Shown: piece by piece, positions 34,452 to 43,728 of the stretch
Layout of the letters: each line of letters starts with the position of its first letter
Position numbering within the stretch: position 1 is the stretch's first letter
NCBI RefSeq assembly: GCF_902499045.1
Contig: NZ_CABVPL010000027.1
Location: 21,155-85,154, forward strand
Direction: 5' to 3'
Origin: Burkholderia latens
Lineage (GTDB): Bacteria > Pseudomonadota > Gammaproteobacteria > Burkholderiales > Burkholderiaceae
DNA length: 64,000 nucleotides
Position numbers and translations under genes: made by a program
The notes under the pieces: model-generated
The model's database searches: none
The model's input: only the letters and a program-made list of their open reading frames with translations
Told to the model about the DNA's origin: nothing

Positions 34452-36059
34452 ATGGAAATTTTGGGTAAGGATGCTATGAAAACAATCAAGCGAGCCCTCA
34501 CGGGCGTGCTGGCATGCAGCGGATTGCTCTTTGCCGGTGCTGCTCTGGCGGTCGGTGATAGCCCGGGCGGCCCCCGCGTCAACGAGATCAACTTTCAGCC
34601 GCCGGTCACGAAAATCGCCGAGGAGCTCTACGATCTCCACACGATGATGCTGATCCTGTGTACGGTGATCTTCGTCGGCGTGTTCGGCGTGATGTTCTAT
34701 TCGATCTTCGCGCACCGCAAATCCAAAGGCCACAAGGCCGCCAATTTCCATGAAAGCACGACCGTCGAAATCATCTGGACGATCGTGCCGTTCATCATCG
34801 TCGTGCTGATGGCGCTGCCGGCCACGAAGGCCGTCGTCGCGATGAAGGACACGACCAACGCCGATCTCACGATCAAGGTCACCGGCTACCAGTGGAAGTG
34901 GGGCTACGACTACGTGAAGGGTCCGGGCGAGGGCATCGGCTTCCTGTCGACGCTGACCACCCCGCGCGACGAAGTGATGGGCAAGAAGGCCATCACCGAA
35001 ACCTATCTGCAGGAAGTCGACAACCCGCTCGTCGTGCCGGTCAACAAGAAGATCCGCATCATCACGACCGCGAACGACGTCGTCCACTCGTGGTACGTGC
35101 CCGCGTTCGGCGTGAAGCAGGACGCGATCCCCGGCTTCGTGCGCGACACGTGGTTCAAGGCCGACAAGGTCGGCACGTTCCGCGGTTTCTGTACCGAGCT
35201 GTGCGGCAAGGAACACGCGTACATGCCGGTCGTGGTCGAAGTGCTGTCGGAAGACGACTACGCGAAGTGGGTCACCGCGCAGAAGGCGAAGCTGGCCAGC
35301 GCGTCGGTCGATCCGAACAAGGTTTATACGATGGCCGAACTCGTCGCGCACGGCGAGGAAGTCTACAAGGCGAACTGCGCGGCCTGCCACCAGGTGAACG
35401 GCAAGGGCCTCGGCGCGTTCCCCGCGATGGACGGCAGCCCGATCGTGAACGGCCCGATCGCCGCGCACGTCGAGCGCGTGCTGCACGGCAAGGGCGCGAT
35501 GCCGTCGTGGGCGTCGCTGTCGGACCTCGACATCGCATCGGTCGTCACGTACGAGCGCAATTCGTGGGGCAACCACAAGAACGACCTGCTGCAGCCGAAG
35601 CAAGTGGCTGACGCGCGCAACGGCAAGATGCCGGAAGACACCGCAGGCGCGGCAGCGCCTGCCGAAGCGGCGTCGGCACCGGCGCAAGCCGCGTCGGGCG
35701 CAGCCGAGCAGCCGGCGGCAGCGTCGGCATCGGCATCGGCCGCGGCGGCGCTGTCGACGATCTACTTCGAAACGGGCAAGAGCGTGCTGCCGGCCGACGC
35801 GAAAGCGGCGATCGCAGCGGCGGCCGACTATGCGAAGGCACATCCGGACGCGAAGCTCGCGCTGTCGGGCTTCACCGACAAGACGGGCTCGGCCGACGCG
35901 AACGCCGAACTCGCGAAGCATCGCGCGCAAGCCGTGCGCGACGCGCTGAAGGCAGCAGGCGTGGCGGAAGACCACATTATTCTCAAAAAGCCGGAAACGA
36001 TCACGGGCGGGGCTGACGCCAAGGAAGCCCGGCGTGTCGAGATCGGGCCGGCGGCTTGA
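34452..36059 (+). CDS. ctaC: Cytochrome c oxidase subunit II fused to cytochrome c and OmpA-like domains
   Basis: 535 aa; start at 34452 with GGGGGAGG upstream (ATG 34476 is an alternative). Signal peptide, two membrane helices (about residues 60-85 and 105-125), then the cupredoxin domain with the CuA site CTELCGKEHAYM (Cys247, Cys251, His255, Met258). A cytochrome c domain follows with heme motif CAACH (309-313) and axial Met in GAMPSW. After an Ala/Pro linker (about 395-435) comes an OmpA-type peptidoglycan-binding domain (IYFETGKSVLPADAK, LSGFTDKTGSADANAELAKH). The first two parts are a caa3-like subunit II; the OmpA tail could tether the complex to the cell wall. First oxidase subunit gene of the operon. 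Confidence 0.96.
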   Translation: MEILGKDAMKTIKRALTGVLACSGLLFAGAALAVGDSPGGPRVNEINFQPPVTKIAEELYDLHTMMLILCTVIFVGVFGVMFYSIFAHRKSKGHKAANFHESTTVEIIWTIVPFIIVVLMALPATKAVVAMKDTTNADLTIKVTGYQWKWGYDYVKGPGEGIGFLSTLTTPRDEVMGKKAITETYLQEVDNPLVVPVNKKIRIITTANDVVHSWYVPAFGVKQDAIPGFVRDTWFKADKVGTFRGFCTELCGKEHAYMPVVVEVLSEDDYAKWVTAQKAKLASASVDPNKVYTMAELVAHGEEVYKANCAACHQVNGKGLGAFPAMDGSPIVNGPIAAHVERVLHGKGAMPSWASLSDLDIASVVTYERNSWGNHKNDLLQPKQVADARNGKMPEDTAGAAAPAEAASAPAQAASGAAEQPAAASASASAAAALSTIYFETGKSVLPADAKAAIAAAADYAKAHPDAKLALSGFTDKTGSADANAELAKHRAQAVRDALKAAGVAEDHIILKKPETITGGADAKEARRVEIGPAA

Positions 36060-36102
36060 CGTGTCGCTGAGTTAGTCGACGTATTCGCATTAGGAGATTC
36101 TC

Positions 36103-37710
36103 ATGTCTAGCATCGGGCACGACGTAGCCGCGGGCCACGCGCACGACGACCACGCGCACGAAGCGCCGCACGGCTGGCGCCGCTGGCTGTTCGCCACCAA
36201 CCACAAGGACATCGGTACGCTGTACCTGCTGTTCTCGTTCATCATGTTCCTGTCGGGCGGCGTGATGGCGCTCGGCATCCGCGCCGAGCTGTTCGAGCCG
36301 GGCCTGCAGATCATGCGTCCGGAGTTCTTCAACGAACTCACGACGATGCACGGCCTGATCATGGTGTTCGGCGCGATCATGCCGGCGTTCGTCGGTTTCG
36401 CGAACTGGATGATTCCGCTGCAGATCGGCGCGTCCGACATGGCGTTCGCGCGGATGAACAACTTCAGCTTCTGGCTGCTGCCGGTCGCAGCCGTGCTGCT
36501 GGTCGGTTCGTTCTTCGCGCCGGGCGGCGCGACGGCCGCCGGCTGGACGCTGTACGCGCCGCTGTCGACGCAGATGGGCCCGGGCATGGACTTCGCGATC
36601 TTCGCGGTCCACATCATGGGTGCATCGTCGATCATGGGCGGGATCAACATCGTCGTGACGATCCTGAACATGCGCGCACCGGGCATGACGCTGATGAAGA
36701 TGCCGATGTTCGCATGGACCTGGCTGATCACCGCGTACCTGCTGATCGCCGTGATGCCGGTTCTGGCAGGCGCGATCACGATGGTGCTGTTCGACCGCCA
36801 CTTCGGCACGTCGTTCTTCAACGCGGCGGGCGGCGGCGACCCGGTGATGTACCAGCACATCTTCTGGTTCTTCGGCCACCCCGAGGTGTACATCATGATT
36901 CTGCCGGCGTTCGGGATCGTGTCGCAGGTGATCCCGGCGTTCGCGCGCAAGACGCTGTTCGGCTATAGCTCGATGGTGTACGCGACCGCTTCGATCGCGA
37001 TCCTGTCGTTCATGGTCTGGGCGCACCACATGTTCGCGACGGGCATGCCGGTCACCGGCCAGCTGTTCTTCATGTACGCGACGATGCTGATCGCGGTGCC
37101 GACGGGCGTGAAGGTGTTCAACTGGCTCGCGACGATGTGGCGCGGCTCGATGACGTTCGAAACGCCGATGCTGTTCGCGATCGGCTTCCTGTTCGTGTTC
37201 ACGTTCGGCGGCCTGACGGGCCTGATGCTGGCGATGGCGCCGCTCGACATCCAGTACCACGGCACTTACTTCGTGGTCGCGCACTTCCACTACGTGCTGG
37301 TGGCCGGTTCGCTGTTCGCGCTGTTCTCTGGCTGGTACTACTGGTCGCCGAAGTGGACGGGCTGGTTGTACAACGAGACGCGCGGCAAGATCCATTTCTG
37401 GGCGTCGATGATCTTCTTCAACCTGACGTTCTTCCCGATGCACTTCGTCGGTCTCGCGGGCATGCCGCGCCGCTATGCGGACTACCCGGCTCAGTTCACG
37501 GACTTCAACCAGGTCGCGACGATCGGCGCATTCGGCTTCGGCCTCGCGCAGGTGTACTTCCTGTTCGCGGTCGCGCTGCCGGCGTACCGTGGCGGCGGTG
37601 AGCTGGAAAAGGCGTCGGACAAGCCGTGGGATGGCGCGACGGGCCTCGAGTGGACGGTGCCGAGCCCGGCTCCGTTCCATACGTTCGAGCAACCGCCGCA
37701 CGTCGAATAA
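36103..37710 (+). CDS. ctaD: Cytochrome c oxidase subunit I
   Basis: 535 aa heme-copper oxidase core, 12 membrane segments. Motifs: NHKDIGTLYLLFSFIMFLSG, heme a ligand His in ELTTMHGLIMVFG, the CuB/Tyr cross-link HIFWFFGHPEVYIMILP, proton K-channel region and AHFHYVLVAGSLFALFSGWY with heme a/a3 ligands. An aa3-type A-family enzyme. The His-rich N-terminus (HDVAAGHAHDDHAHEAPH) is a local feature. Followed by assembly genes and subunit III. Confidence 0.98.
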   Translation: MSSIGHDVAAGHAHDDHAHEAPHGWRRWLFATNHKDIGTLYLLFSFIMFLSGGVMALGIRAELFEPGLQIMRPEFFNELTTMHGLIMVFGAIMPAFVGFANWMIPLQIGASDMAFARMNNFSFWLLPVAAVLLVGSFFAPGGATAAGWTLYAPLSTQMGPGMDFAIFAVHIMGASSIMGGINIVVTILNMRAPGMTLMKMPMFAWTWLITAYLLIAVMPVLAGAITMVLFDRHFGTSFFNAAGGGDPVMYQHIFWFFGHPEVYIMILPAFGIVSQVIPAFARKTLFGYSSMVYATASIAILSFMVWAHHMFATGMPVTGQLFFMYATMLIAVPTGVKVFNWLATMWRGSMTFETPMLFAIGFLFVFTFGGLTGLMLAMAPLDIQYHGTYFVVAHFHYVLVAGSLFALFSGWYYWSPKWTGWLYNETRGKIHFWASMIFFNLTFFPMHFVGLAGMPRRYADYPAQFTDFNQVATIGAFGFGLAQVYFLFAVALPAYRGGGELEKASDKPWDGATGLEWTVPSPAPFHTFEQPPHVE

Positions 37711-37777
37711 GCTTCATCGGGCGTTCCGCCGCGGCCTGCCTGACAGGCAGCCCGCGGCGGGCGCCGAATCGATGGAT

Positions 37778-37799
37778 CAGCGAAGTTTCAGCGAAGTTT
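37778..37799 (+). repeat. Tandem 11-bp duplication before the small oxidase gene
   Basis: CAGCGAAGTTT occurs twice in tandem and is followed by CAG and the ATG of the next gene. It occupies the place where the ribosome site of that gene should be; no better Shine-Dalgarno is present. Confidence 0.75.
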
Positions 37800-37802
37800 C
37801 AG

Positions 37803-37943
37803 ATGACCCGGAATCCACAAGAAAGACGAACGCCCGAGCAGATTCGCGCGGGCAACAAGCGGCTCGGCCTTACCCTGCTCGTCATCGCCGCCGTTTTTTT
37901 CGTGGGTGTCGTGATCAAGCAGTGGTGGCTGTCCACCCACTGA
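37803..37943 (+). CDS. Cytochrome oxidase small assembly protein
   Basis: 46 aa single-pass membrane protein, MTRNPQERRTPEQIRAGNKR followed by one hydrophobic helix (about residues 21-40) and WWLSTH. It lies between ctaD and ctaG, the standard site of this small family in betaproteobacteria. Role inferred from position only. Confidence 0.82.
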   Translation: MTRNPQERRTPEQIRAGNKRLGLTLLVIAAVFFVGVVIKQWWLSTH

Positions 37944-37978
37944 TGCAGTAACTGACGCAGTAGCGAGGAAGTAGTCGT

Positions 37979-38587
37979 ATGTCGAAGCCGGAAGAGGGCG
38001 CCGTCGATCGGGCGTTCAATCGTTCGATGCTGGTGAAGCTCTTCGTGGTGGCCGCGCTGATGTTCGGCTTCGGCTTCGCGCTGATTCCGATGTATCGCGC
38101 GATCTGCCAGATCACCGGCATCAACAACCTGGTGCAGCGCGATGTCAGCGAACGCGAAGCGAAGAGCACGCAGGTCGACTACAGCCGCACGGTGTCGGTC
38201 GAGTTCGATGCGAATGCGCGCGGCCCGCTCGGTTTCAGGCCGGAGCACAACAGCCTCGACGTGCATCCGGGCGAGCTGACGACGATCGTATACGACGTGA
38301 CGAACGGCCAGGGCCGGCCGGTGGTCGCGCAGGCGATTCCCAGCTACGCGCCGAAGCAGGCGACGGAGTTCTTCAAGAAGATCGAGTGCTTTTGCTTCAC
38401 GCAGCAGACGCTGGCCGCGAACGAGTCGCGCAAGATGCCGGTGGTGTTCGTGATCGATCCGAAACTGCCGAAGGACGTGAAGACGATCACGCTGTCGTAC
38501 ACGTTCTTCGAGCTGAATACGCCGGCCGCGCCGGCGCCGGCACCGCGCAAGACGGCGGAGCAGGGCGCGGCGAAGCCGGCCGCATGA
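37979..38587 (+). CDS. ctaG: Cytochrome c oxidase assembly protein CtaG (Cox11)
   Basis: Copper chaperone that inserts CuB into subunit I. 202 aa; SD GAGGAAG. One N-terminal membrane anchor (MLVKLFVVAALMFGFGFAL) then a periplasmic immunoglobulin-like domain with the copper-binding pair in KIECFCFTQQTLAANES and the family segments RAICQITGIN and FVIDPKLPKDVKTITLSYTF. The end is an Ala/Pro tail. Confidence 0.96.
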   Translation: MSKPEEGAVDRAFNRSMLVKLFVVAALMFGFGFALIPMYRAICQITGINNLVQRDVSEREAKSTQVDYSRTVSVEFDANARGPLGFRPEHNSLDVHPGELTTIVYDVTNGQGRPVVAQAIPSYAPKQATEFFKKIECFCFTQQTLAANESRKMPVVFVIDPKLPKDVKTITLSYTFFELNTPAAPAPAPRKTAEQGAAKPAA

Positions 38588-38603
38588 CGACGGAGACGGG
38601 GCG

Positions 38604-38804
38604 ATGACGGAACCCAGGCGGAGCGGATCGTTCGGGCAGGCGCTGCGAGCGGTGTTGTGGTCGTTCTTCGGCGTGCGCAAGCGGCGCGACCTCGAGGCCG
38701 ACGCGACGCAGCTGAATCCGTTGCACGTGCTGATCGTCGCGTTGATCGCGGCCGGCGTGTTCATCGGCGTGCTGATCCTGATCGTGCGAGCGGTCGTGGG
38801 CTGA
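38604..38804 (+). CDS. DUF2970 small membrane protein
   Basis: 66 aa with one C-terminal helix (HVLIVALIAAGVFIGVLILI). SFGQALRAVLWSFFGVRKRR is the DUF2970 signature. The family is regularly found between ctaG and ctaE in betaproteobacteria, and its function is unknown. Confidence 0.85.
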   Translation: MTEPRRSGSFGQALRAVLWSFFGVRKRRDLEADATQLNPLHVLIVALIAAGVFIGVLILIVRAVVG

Positions 38805-38941
38805 ACCCGCGGCCACGAAAGAATGCAGTGCGCAGCGCCCCGGCGCTGCGTGCGGGAAAGAGCGGCGGCCGTCGCGTCGCGCAAGAAATACAGCCGGAGC
38901 GGTTTCCGGTACATAAATTGGACTGAAGTGGAGAATCAAGC

Positions 38942-39799
38942 ATGAGCGGTCAAAACCAGACCCCGTACTATTTCGTGCCGCATCCGTCGCAGCATCCGAT
39001 CAGCGCGGCCGTCGGCCTGCTGGTCATGCTCGGGTCGGTGGCGCTGTGGATCAACGGTCACGACTGGGCTCCGTACACGGCGCTGCTTGGCCTGCTGTGG
39101 TTGCTCTTCACGCTGTATCACTGGTTCGGCGACGCGATCGCCGAGTCGGAAGGCGGTCATTACGGCAAGAACGTCGACAAGTCGTACCGCTGGAGCATGA
39201 GCTGGTTCATCTTCTCCGAAGTGATGTTCTTTGGCGCATTCTTCGGCGCGCTGTTCTATGCGCGCGAAATCGCGCTGCACCAGCTCGGCAGCCTCGACTA
39301 CAAGCTGATCTGGCCGGACTTCTCCGCCGTGTGGCCGAACGAAGGCCCCGCCGCGCTCGCCGGTCACTTCAAGACAATGGGCCCGTGGCCGGTCCCCACG
39401 CTGAACACCGCGTTCCTGCTGGCATCGGGTGTGACGCTGACCGTGTCGCACCACGCGCTGCGCGACGATCACCGCAAGAAGGCGATCGCGTGGCTCGCCG
39501 CGACGCTCGTGCTCGGTATCTGCTTCCTGTTCATGCAGGGCTTCGAGTACTACCACGCATACAACGAACTGAACCTGACGCTGAACTCGGGCGTCTACGG
39601 CTCGACGTTCTTCCTGCTGACGGGCTTCCACGGCTTCCACGTGTTCCTCGGCGGCACGATGCTCGCGGTGGTGCTGGTGCGGATGATCCGCGGCCACTTC
39701 AAGCCCGATCATCACTTCGCATTCGAAGGCGCCGCGTGGTACTGGCACTTCGTCGACGTCGTCTGGCTCGGCCTGTACGTCATCGTCTACTGGCTGTAA
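38942..39799 (+). CDS. ctaE: Cytochrome c oxidase subunit III
   Basis: 285 aa, seven membrane segments. Family blocks: YYFVPHPSQHPISAAVGLLV, SWFIFSEVMFFGAFFGALFY, FKTMGPWPVPTLNTAFLLAS, FLLTGFHGFHVFLGGTMLAV and FEGAAWYWHFVDVVWLGLYV. The final structural gene of the oxidase, followed by a terminator, so assembly genes downstream are transcribed separately. Confidence 0.97.
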   Translation: MSGQNQTPYYFVPHPSQHPISAAVGLLVMLGSVALWINGHDWAPYTALLGLLWLLFTLYHWFGDAIAESEGGHYGKNVDKSYRWSMSWFIFSEVMFFGAFFGALFYAREIALHQLGSLDYKLIWPDFSAVWPNEGPAALAGHFKTMGPWPVPTLNTAFLLASGVTLTVSHHALRDDHRKKAIAWLAATLVLGICFLFMQGFEYYHAYNELNLTLNSGVYGSTFFLLTGFHGFHVFLGGTMLAVVLVRMIRGHFKPDHHFAFEGAAWYWHFVDVVWLGLYVIVYWL

Positions 39800-39804
39800 A
39801 TGGA

Positions 39805-39838
39805 AAAACGGCCCGCGCAGCGATGCGCGGGCCGTTTT
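39805..39838. terminator. Bidirectional intrinsic terminator after ctaE
   Basis: AAAACGGCCCGCGC and its exact complement flank AGCGAT, giving a 14-bp stem with A-run on one side and T-run on the other. It can terminate ctaE and also the convergent small gene at 39970-40179. Confidence 0.87.
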
Positions 39839-39969
39839 CATTGGCGAGGCGAGGCGGCGGCCAGCTGCTTGCGCTCAACGCTACCCCGGCGCCGCCGCGA
39901 CTCAGTCAGGCGGCGCTTTTGCTTGGTGGCGCCGCTGTGCGGCGAAATGTCACAGCGGCGGCGGATGGT

Positions 39970-40179
39970 TCAACGCCCGATCGGCAGGCCGGTCGAATGG
40001 ATCCAGCCCATCCAGTTCGCGAACAGGATGAACAGGAACAGCGACACCGACAGGCCGACGCGGGTGGCAAGCGACCAGACCATGCGTTTCGTATGGCCGC
40101 GGTCGTGCATCATGAAGTACAGCGCCGAGCCCATGCTGGCGATGATCAGGACGAAGGCGATGGGAACGAGTATGTGCAT
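39970..40179 (-). CDS. Twin-transmembrane DUF2909 protein
   Basis: 69 aa with two hydrophobic helices (HILVPIAFVLIIASMGSALY and SVSLFLFILFANWMGWIHST) and between them RGHTKRMVWSLATRVG. DUF2909 proteins are found next to SURF1 and oxidase genes in beta/gammaproteobacteria. Function unknown. It is the only gene of the oxidase locus on the minus strand. A 10-bp hairpin (39930-39960) follows its stop. Confidence 0.85.
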   Translation of the reverse strand: MHILVPIAFVLIIASMGSALYFMMHDRGHTKRMVWSLATRVGLSVSLFLFILFANWMGWIHSTGLPIGR

Positions 40180-40263
40180 GACACGAACCGGACGACGGCA
40201 ATTCGAAAGGAAGAGGATAATTATCGCACTTCGCTTTCGCGAATGTGCTTCGCGGGTGGCCCG

Positions 40264-40974
40264 ATGAAGATCCGCTGGCTGCCTGCGCTGCTGATCCTCG
40301 TCGTCGTCGCGGCCGCGATACGCCTCGGTTTCTGGCAGCGCGATCGCGCGCACCAGAAGGAAGCGCTGCAGGCGAACATCGTTCGCTTCGAGCACGCGGC
40401 GCCCGTCGACGTCGGCGCGCAGCCGATTCCGCTCGCGTCGATCGAGTTCCACCGTGTGCGGGCGAAAGGCCGCTTCCTGCCGGAGCAAGCGGTGTTCCTC
40501 GACAATCGGCCGTATAACGACCAGCCGGGTTTTTACGTCGTGATGCCGTTTAAACTCACGGGCGGCGGCGTCGTGCTGGTGAACCGCGGCTGGCTGCCGC
40601 GCAACATCGCCGATCGCACGGCGATCGAGCCGTTCGCGACACCCGCCGGCGACATCGAGATCGAAGGCATCGCGCGCGCCGACGCGTCGCGTGCGTTCGA
40701 GCTCGGCGAAGGCGGTTCGGCCGCGCACCAGAAGATCCGGCAGAACCTGGACGTTGCCGCATATGCGAAGGAAACGGGGCTGCCGCTGCAGCCGTTCGTG
40801 ATCCAGCAGACGAGCGACGACGGCGACAAGCTCGTGCGCGACTGGCCGGCGGCGACGACCGGCGTCGAGCGCAATTACGGTTACATGTTTCAGTGGTGGG
40901 GCATCGCGGCGGCCGCGCTCGGTTTCGGCCTGTACGCCGCGCGGCGTGCGGCGAAGAAGTCGGCCGGCGCGTGA
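40264..40974 (+). CDS. SURF1 family cytochrome oxidase biogenesis protein
   Basis: 236 aa. Membrane helix at each end (WLPALLILVVVAAAIRLGF and WWGIAAAALGFGLYAARRA) with a periplasmic domain between: FWQRDRAHQKEALQA, PLASIEFHRVRAKGRFLPEQ, VLVNRGWLPR and VERNYGYMFQWWGI, the last a SURF1 hallmark. It helps heme a insertion into subunit I. Divergent from the DUF2909 gene. Confidence 0.94.
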   Translation: MKIRWLPALLILVVVAAAIRLGFWQRDRAHQKEALQANIVRFEHAAPVDVGAQPIPLASIEFHRVRAKGRFLPEQAVFLDNRPYNDQPGFYVVMPFKLTGGGVVLVNRGWLPRNIADRTAIEPFATPAGDIEIEGIARADASRAFELGEGGSAAHQKIRQNLDVAAYAKETGLPLQPFVIQQTSDDGDKLVRDWPAATTGVERNYGYMFQWWGIAAAALGFGLYAARRAAKKSAGA

Positions 40975-41034
40975 GCGCGATGCCCGGACGCGGCGGCCGC
41001 GCCGCGGGTTCGTTTCGAGAGGTCTGATTTGTCC

Positions 41035-41661
41035 ATGCAATCTTCCCGTCAGGGTCCGGCCGCGTCGCCGGTTTCGCCGGCGGCCCGCAAGCGCGGCCGC
41101 TGGATGCTCGTGCTGCTCGGGCTCGTGTGCGCGGCGCCGATCATCGCGTCGTACTTCACTTATTACGTGATCAAGCCGAAGGGCGGCTCGACCAACTACG
41201 GCACGCTGATCGAGCCGCAGCGGCCGATCCCGGCCGACCTGCAAGTCACCGACGAAACCGGCAAGACGGTGCCGCTGTCGTCGCTGCGTGGCGTGTGGCT
41301 GTTCGTGATGACCGATCGCAGCGCGTGCGACGACGCGTGCGCGCAGAAGCTCTATTTCATGCGCCAGATCCGCGTCACGCAGGCCGGCGAGCGGCACCGG
41401 ATCACGATGGTGTGGCTGCGCAGCGATGCGGGCGCGATTCCGCCGAAGGTGCTGGAAGCGTACCCGGACACGCGCCGGTTCGTCGCCGATCCGGCCGCGG
41501 TCGCCGCGTGGCTGCCGGCCGACGCCGGCACGAAGGACACCGACCATCTCTACATGGTCGATCCGAACGGCAACCTGATGATGCGTTTCCCGAAGAACCC
41601 GAACCCCAGCAAGATCAAGACGGACGTCACGAAGCTGCTGAAGTGGTCGAGCATCGGCTAA
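41035..41661 (+). CDS. Membrane-anchored thioredoxin-fold protein, Sco-like (oxidase assembly)
   Basis: 208 aa from ATG 41035 (a TTG two codons earlier follows GAGAGG and is possible). N-terminal membrane segment (GRWMLVLLGLVCAAPIIASY) and a thioredoxin-like domain. SSLRGVWLFVMTDRSACDDA followed by CAQKLYFM includes a CDDAC motif, the CxxxC spacing of Sco copper chaperones, but the Sco his-ligand and DxxxD surroundings are weaker. Between SURF1 and ctaA in an oxidase-assembly operon, so copper or disulfide handling is a fair guess. Confidence 0.85.
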   Translation: MQSSRQGPAASPVSPAARKRGRWMLVLLGLVCAAPIIASYFTYYVIKPKGGSTNYGTLIEPQRPIPADLQVTDETGKTVPLSSLRGVWLFVMTDRSACDDACAQKLYFMRQIRVTQAGERHRITMVWLRSDAGAIPPKVLEAYPDTRRFVADPAAVAAWLPADAGTKDTDHLYMVDPNGNLMMRFPKNPNPSKIKTDVTKLLKWSSIG

Positions 41662-41686
41662 GGCAATCCAACGAGGCACCATTCCG

Positions 41687-42799
41687 ATGTCGTATCTACT
41701 GCAACTCGGCCTGATCGGCTTGTGCATCGCGCTGCTGCCGCTGTCGTACGTGTGGGTGAAGGCCGACGACGACAAATTCCGCAAGCTGGTGTGGATCACC
41801 ACGTTCCTGACCCTCGACCTCGTGATGTTCGGCGGCTTCACGCGGCTGACCGATTCGGGCCTCGGCTGCCCGGACTGGCCGGGCTGCTACGGCACGTCGT
41901 CGCCGTTCATCGCGCACGCGGCGATCACGGCCGCGCACCAGGCGATGCCGACCGGCCCCGTCAGCATGACGAAGGCGTGGATCGAGATGATCCACCGCTA
42001 TTTCGCGATGGCGATCGGCGTGCTGATCATCGCGCAGGTCGTGATCGCATGGGCCGCGCGGCTGCGCCGCCGCCCGCTGCACGTGTCGCCGTGGTGGCCG
42101 ACGAGCCTGTTGCTGCTGATCGTCGTGCAGGGCGTGTTCGGCGCGTGGACGGTCACGATGAAGCTGCAGCCGGTGATCGTCACGACGCACCTGCTGCTCG
42201 GCCTCACGCTGCTCGGCACGCTCGGCTGGCTCGCGGCGCGGCAGACGCCGCTGCCGTCGCATGATCCGGAAGCGGGCCGCTACCGCGCGGCCGCGCTCGC
42301 GGCGCTGGTGCTGCTCGTCGTGCAGATCGCGCTCGGCGGCTGGGTGAGCACCAACTACGCGGTGCTCGCCTGTACCGATTTCCCGACCTGCAACGGCCAG
42401 TGGATCCCGCCGATGAACTTCGGCCAGGGCTTCCATCTGTGGCGCGCGCTCGGGATGACGAAGGACGGCGACGCGATCACGCAGGACGCGCTGGTCGCGA
42501 TCCACTGGACGCACCGCACGTTCGCGTTCGTCGTCGTCGCGTACCTGGTCGCGTTCGCGCTGAAGATGCGCCGCTTCGAGTCGTTGCGGCGTCCGGCGAA
42601 CGGCGTGCTGCTGGTCGTGCTGCTGCAGTTCGCCACGGGGCTGACCAACATCGTGCTGCAGTGGCCGCTGCCCGTCGCCGTCGCGCACAACGGCGGCGCC
42701 GCGGTCCTGCTGCTGCTCGTCGTCATGTTAAACTTTCGCATCCTTTCAAGCCGCCCCGGCCGTGTCGTGCAGCCCGCGCGCGACGCCGCCCCGGCGTGA
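41687..42799 (+). CDS. ctaA: Heme A synthase
   Basis: 370 aa, eight membrane helices; hydroxylates heme O to heme A. Conserved segments: [75 protein letters not shown] and [13 protein letters not shown], with the heme-ligand histidines. Its stop overlaps a possible GTG start of ctaB. Confidence 0.96.
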   Translation: MSYLLQLGLIGLCIALLPLSYVWVKADDDKFRKLVWITTFLTLDLVMFGGFTRLTDSGLGCPDWPGCYGTSSPFIAHAAITAAHQAMPTGPVSMTKAWIEMIHRYFAMAIGVLIIAQVVIAWAARLRRRPLHVSPWWPTSLLLLIVVQGVFGAWTVTMKLQPVIVTTHLLLGLTLLGTLGWLAARQTPLPSHDPEAGRYRAAALAALVLLVVQIALGGWVSTNYAVLACTDFPTCNGQWIPPMNFGQGFHLWRALGMTKDGDAITQDALVAIHWTHRTFAFVVVAYLVAFALKMRRFESLRRPANGVLLVVLLQFATGLTNIVLQWPLPVAVAHNGGAAVLLLLVVMLNFRILSSRPGRVVQPARDAAPA

Positions 42800-42807
42800 C
42801 CGTCCCC

Positions 42808-43710
42808 ATGCAAAGCACCCTTTCCCAATCGCCCGGTAGCCGGTTTTCGCAGTACATGGCGCTGACGAAGCCGCGTGTCACGCAGCTCGCGGTGTTCTGC
42901 GCGGTGATCGGCATGTTTCTCGCGACGCCGGGCATGGTGCCGTGGCACGTGCTGATCGGCGGCACGGTCGGCATCTGGCTGCTGGCCGGCGCCGCGTTCG
43001 CGATCAACTGCCTCGTCGAGCAGAAGGTCGACGCGATGATGCGCCGCACCGCGTGGCGTCCGTCCGCGCGCGGCGAGATCACGACGCCGCAGATCCTGCT
43101 GTTCTCGGCCGTGCTCGGCAGCGTCGGCGCATGGACGCTCTATACGTTCACGAACCCGCTGACGATGTGGCTGACGATCGCGACGTTCGTCGGCTATGCG
43201 GTGATCTACACGCTGCTGCTCAAGCCGATGACGCCGCAGAACATCGTGATCGGCGGCGCGTCGGGCGCGATGCCGCCGGCGCTCGGCTGGGCCGCAGTCA
43301 CCGGCGCGGTGCCGGGCGACGCGTGGATCCTCGTGCTGATCATCTTCGTGTGGACGCCGCCGCATTTCTGGGTGCTCGCGCTCTATCGCCGCAAGGACTA
43401 CGAGAACGCGGGGCTGCCGATGCTGCCCGTCACGCACGGCGAGCAGTACACGCGGCTGCACATCCTGCTGTACACGGTGATCCTGTTCGCGGTCGCGCTG
43501 ATGCCGTTTATCTCCGGGATGAGCGGCGCCGTCTACCTGACGAGCGCGGTGCTGCTCGGCGCGGTGTTCCTCGCGTATGCGTGGAAGATCTACCGCGACT
43601 ATTCGGACGAACTCGCCCGCAAGGCGTTCCGCTACTCGATCGTCTACCTGTCGCTGCTGTTCGCGGCGCTGCTCGTCGATCACTATGCACGCCCGCTGCT
43701 CGGCGTGTAA
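42808..43710 (+). CDS. ctaB: Protoheme IX farnesyltransferase (heme O synthase)
   Basis: 300 aa UbiA-family prenyltransferase. [20 protein letters not shown], the two prenyl-diphosphate motifs [20 protein letters not shown] and [15 protein letters not shown], and [11 protein letters not shown] are diagnostic. ATG 42808 gives the family length; a GTG at 42796 overlapping the ctaA stop is possible. Supplies heme O to CtaA. Confidence 0.96.
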   Translation: MQSTLSQSPGSRFSQYMALTKPRVTQLAVFCAVIGMFLATPGMVPWHVLIGGTVGIWLLAGAAFAINCLVEQKVDAMMRRTAWRPSARGEITTPQILLFSAVLGSVGAWTLYTFTNPLTMWLTIATFVGYAVIYTLLLKPMTPQNIVIGGASGAMPPALGWAAVTGAVPGDAWILVLIIFVWTPPHFWVLALYRRKDYENAGLPMLPVTHGEQYTRLHILLYTVILFAVALMPFISGMSGAVYLTSAVLLGAVFLAYAWKIYRDYSDELARKAFRYSIVYLSLLFAALLVDHYARPLLGV

Positions 43711-43728
43711 CCGCACGGTTTGAACGCA

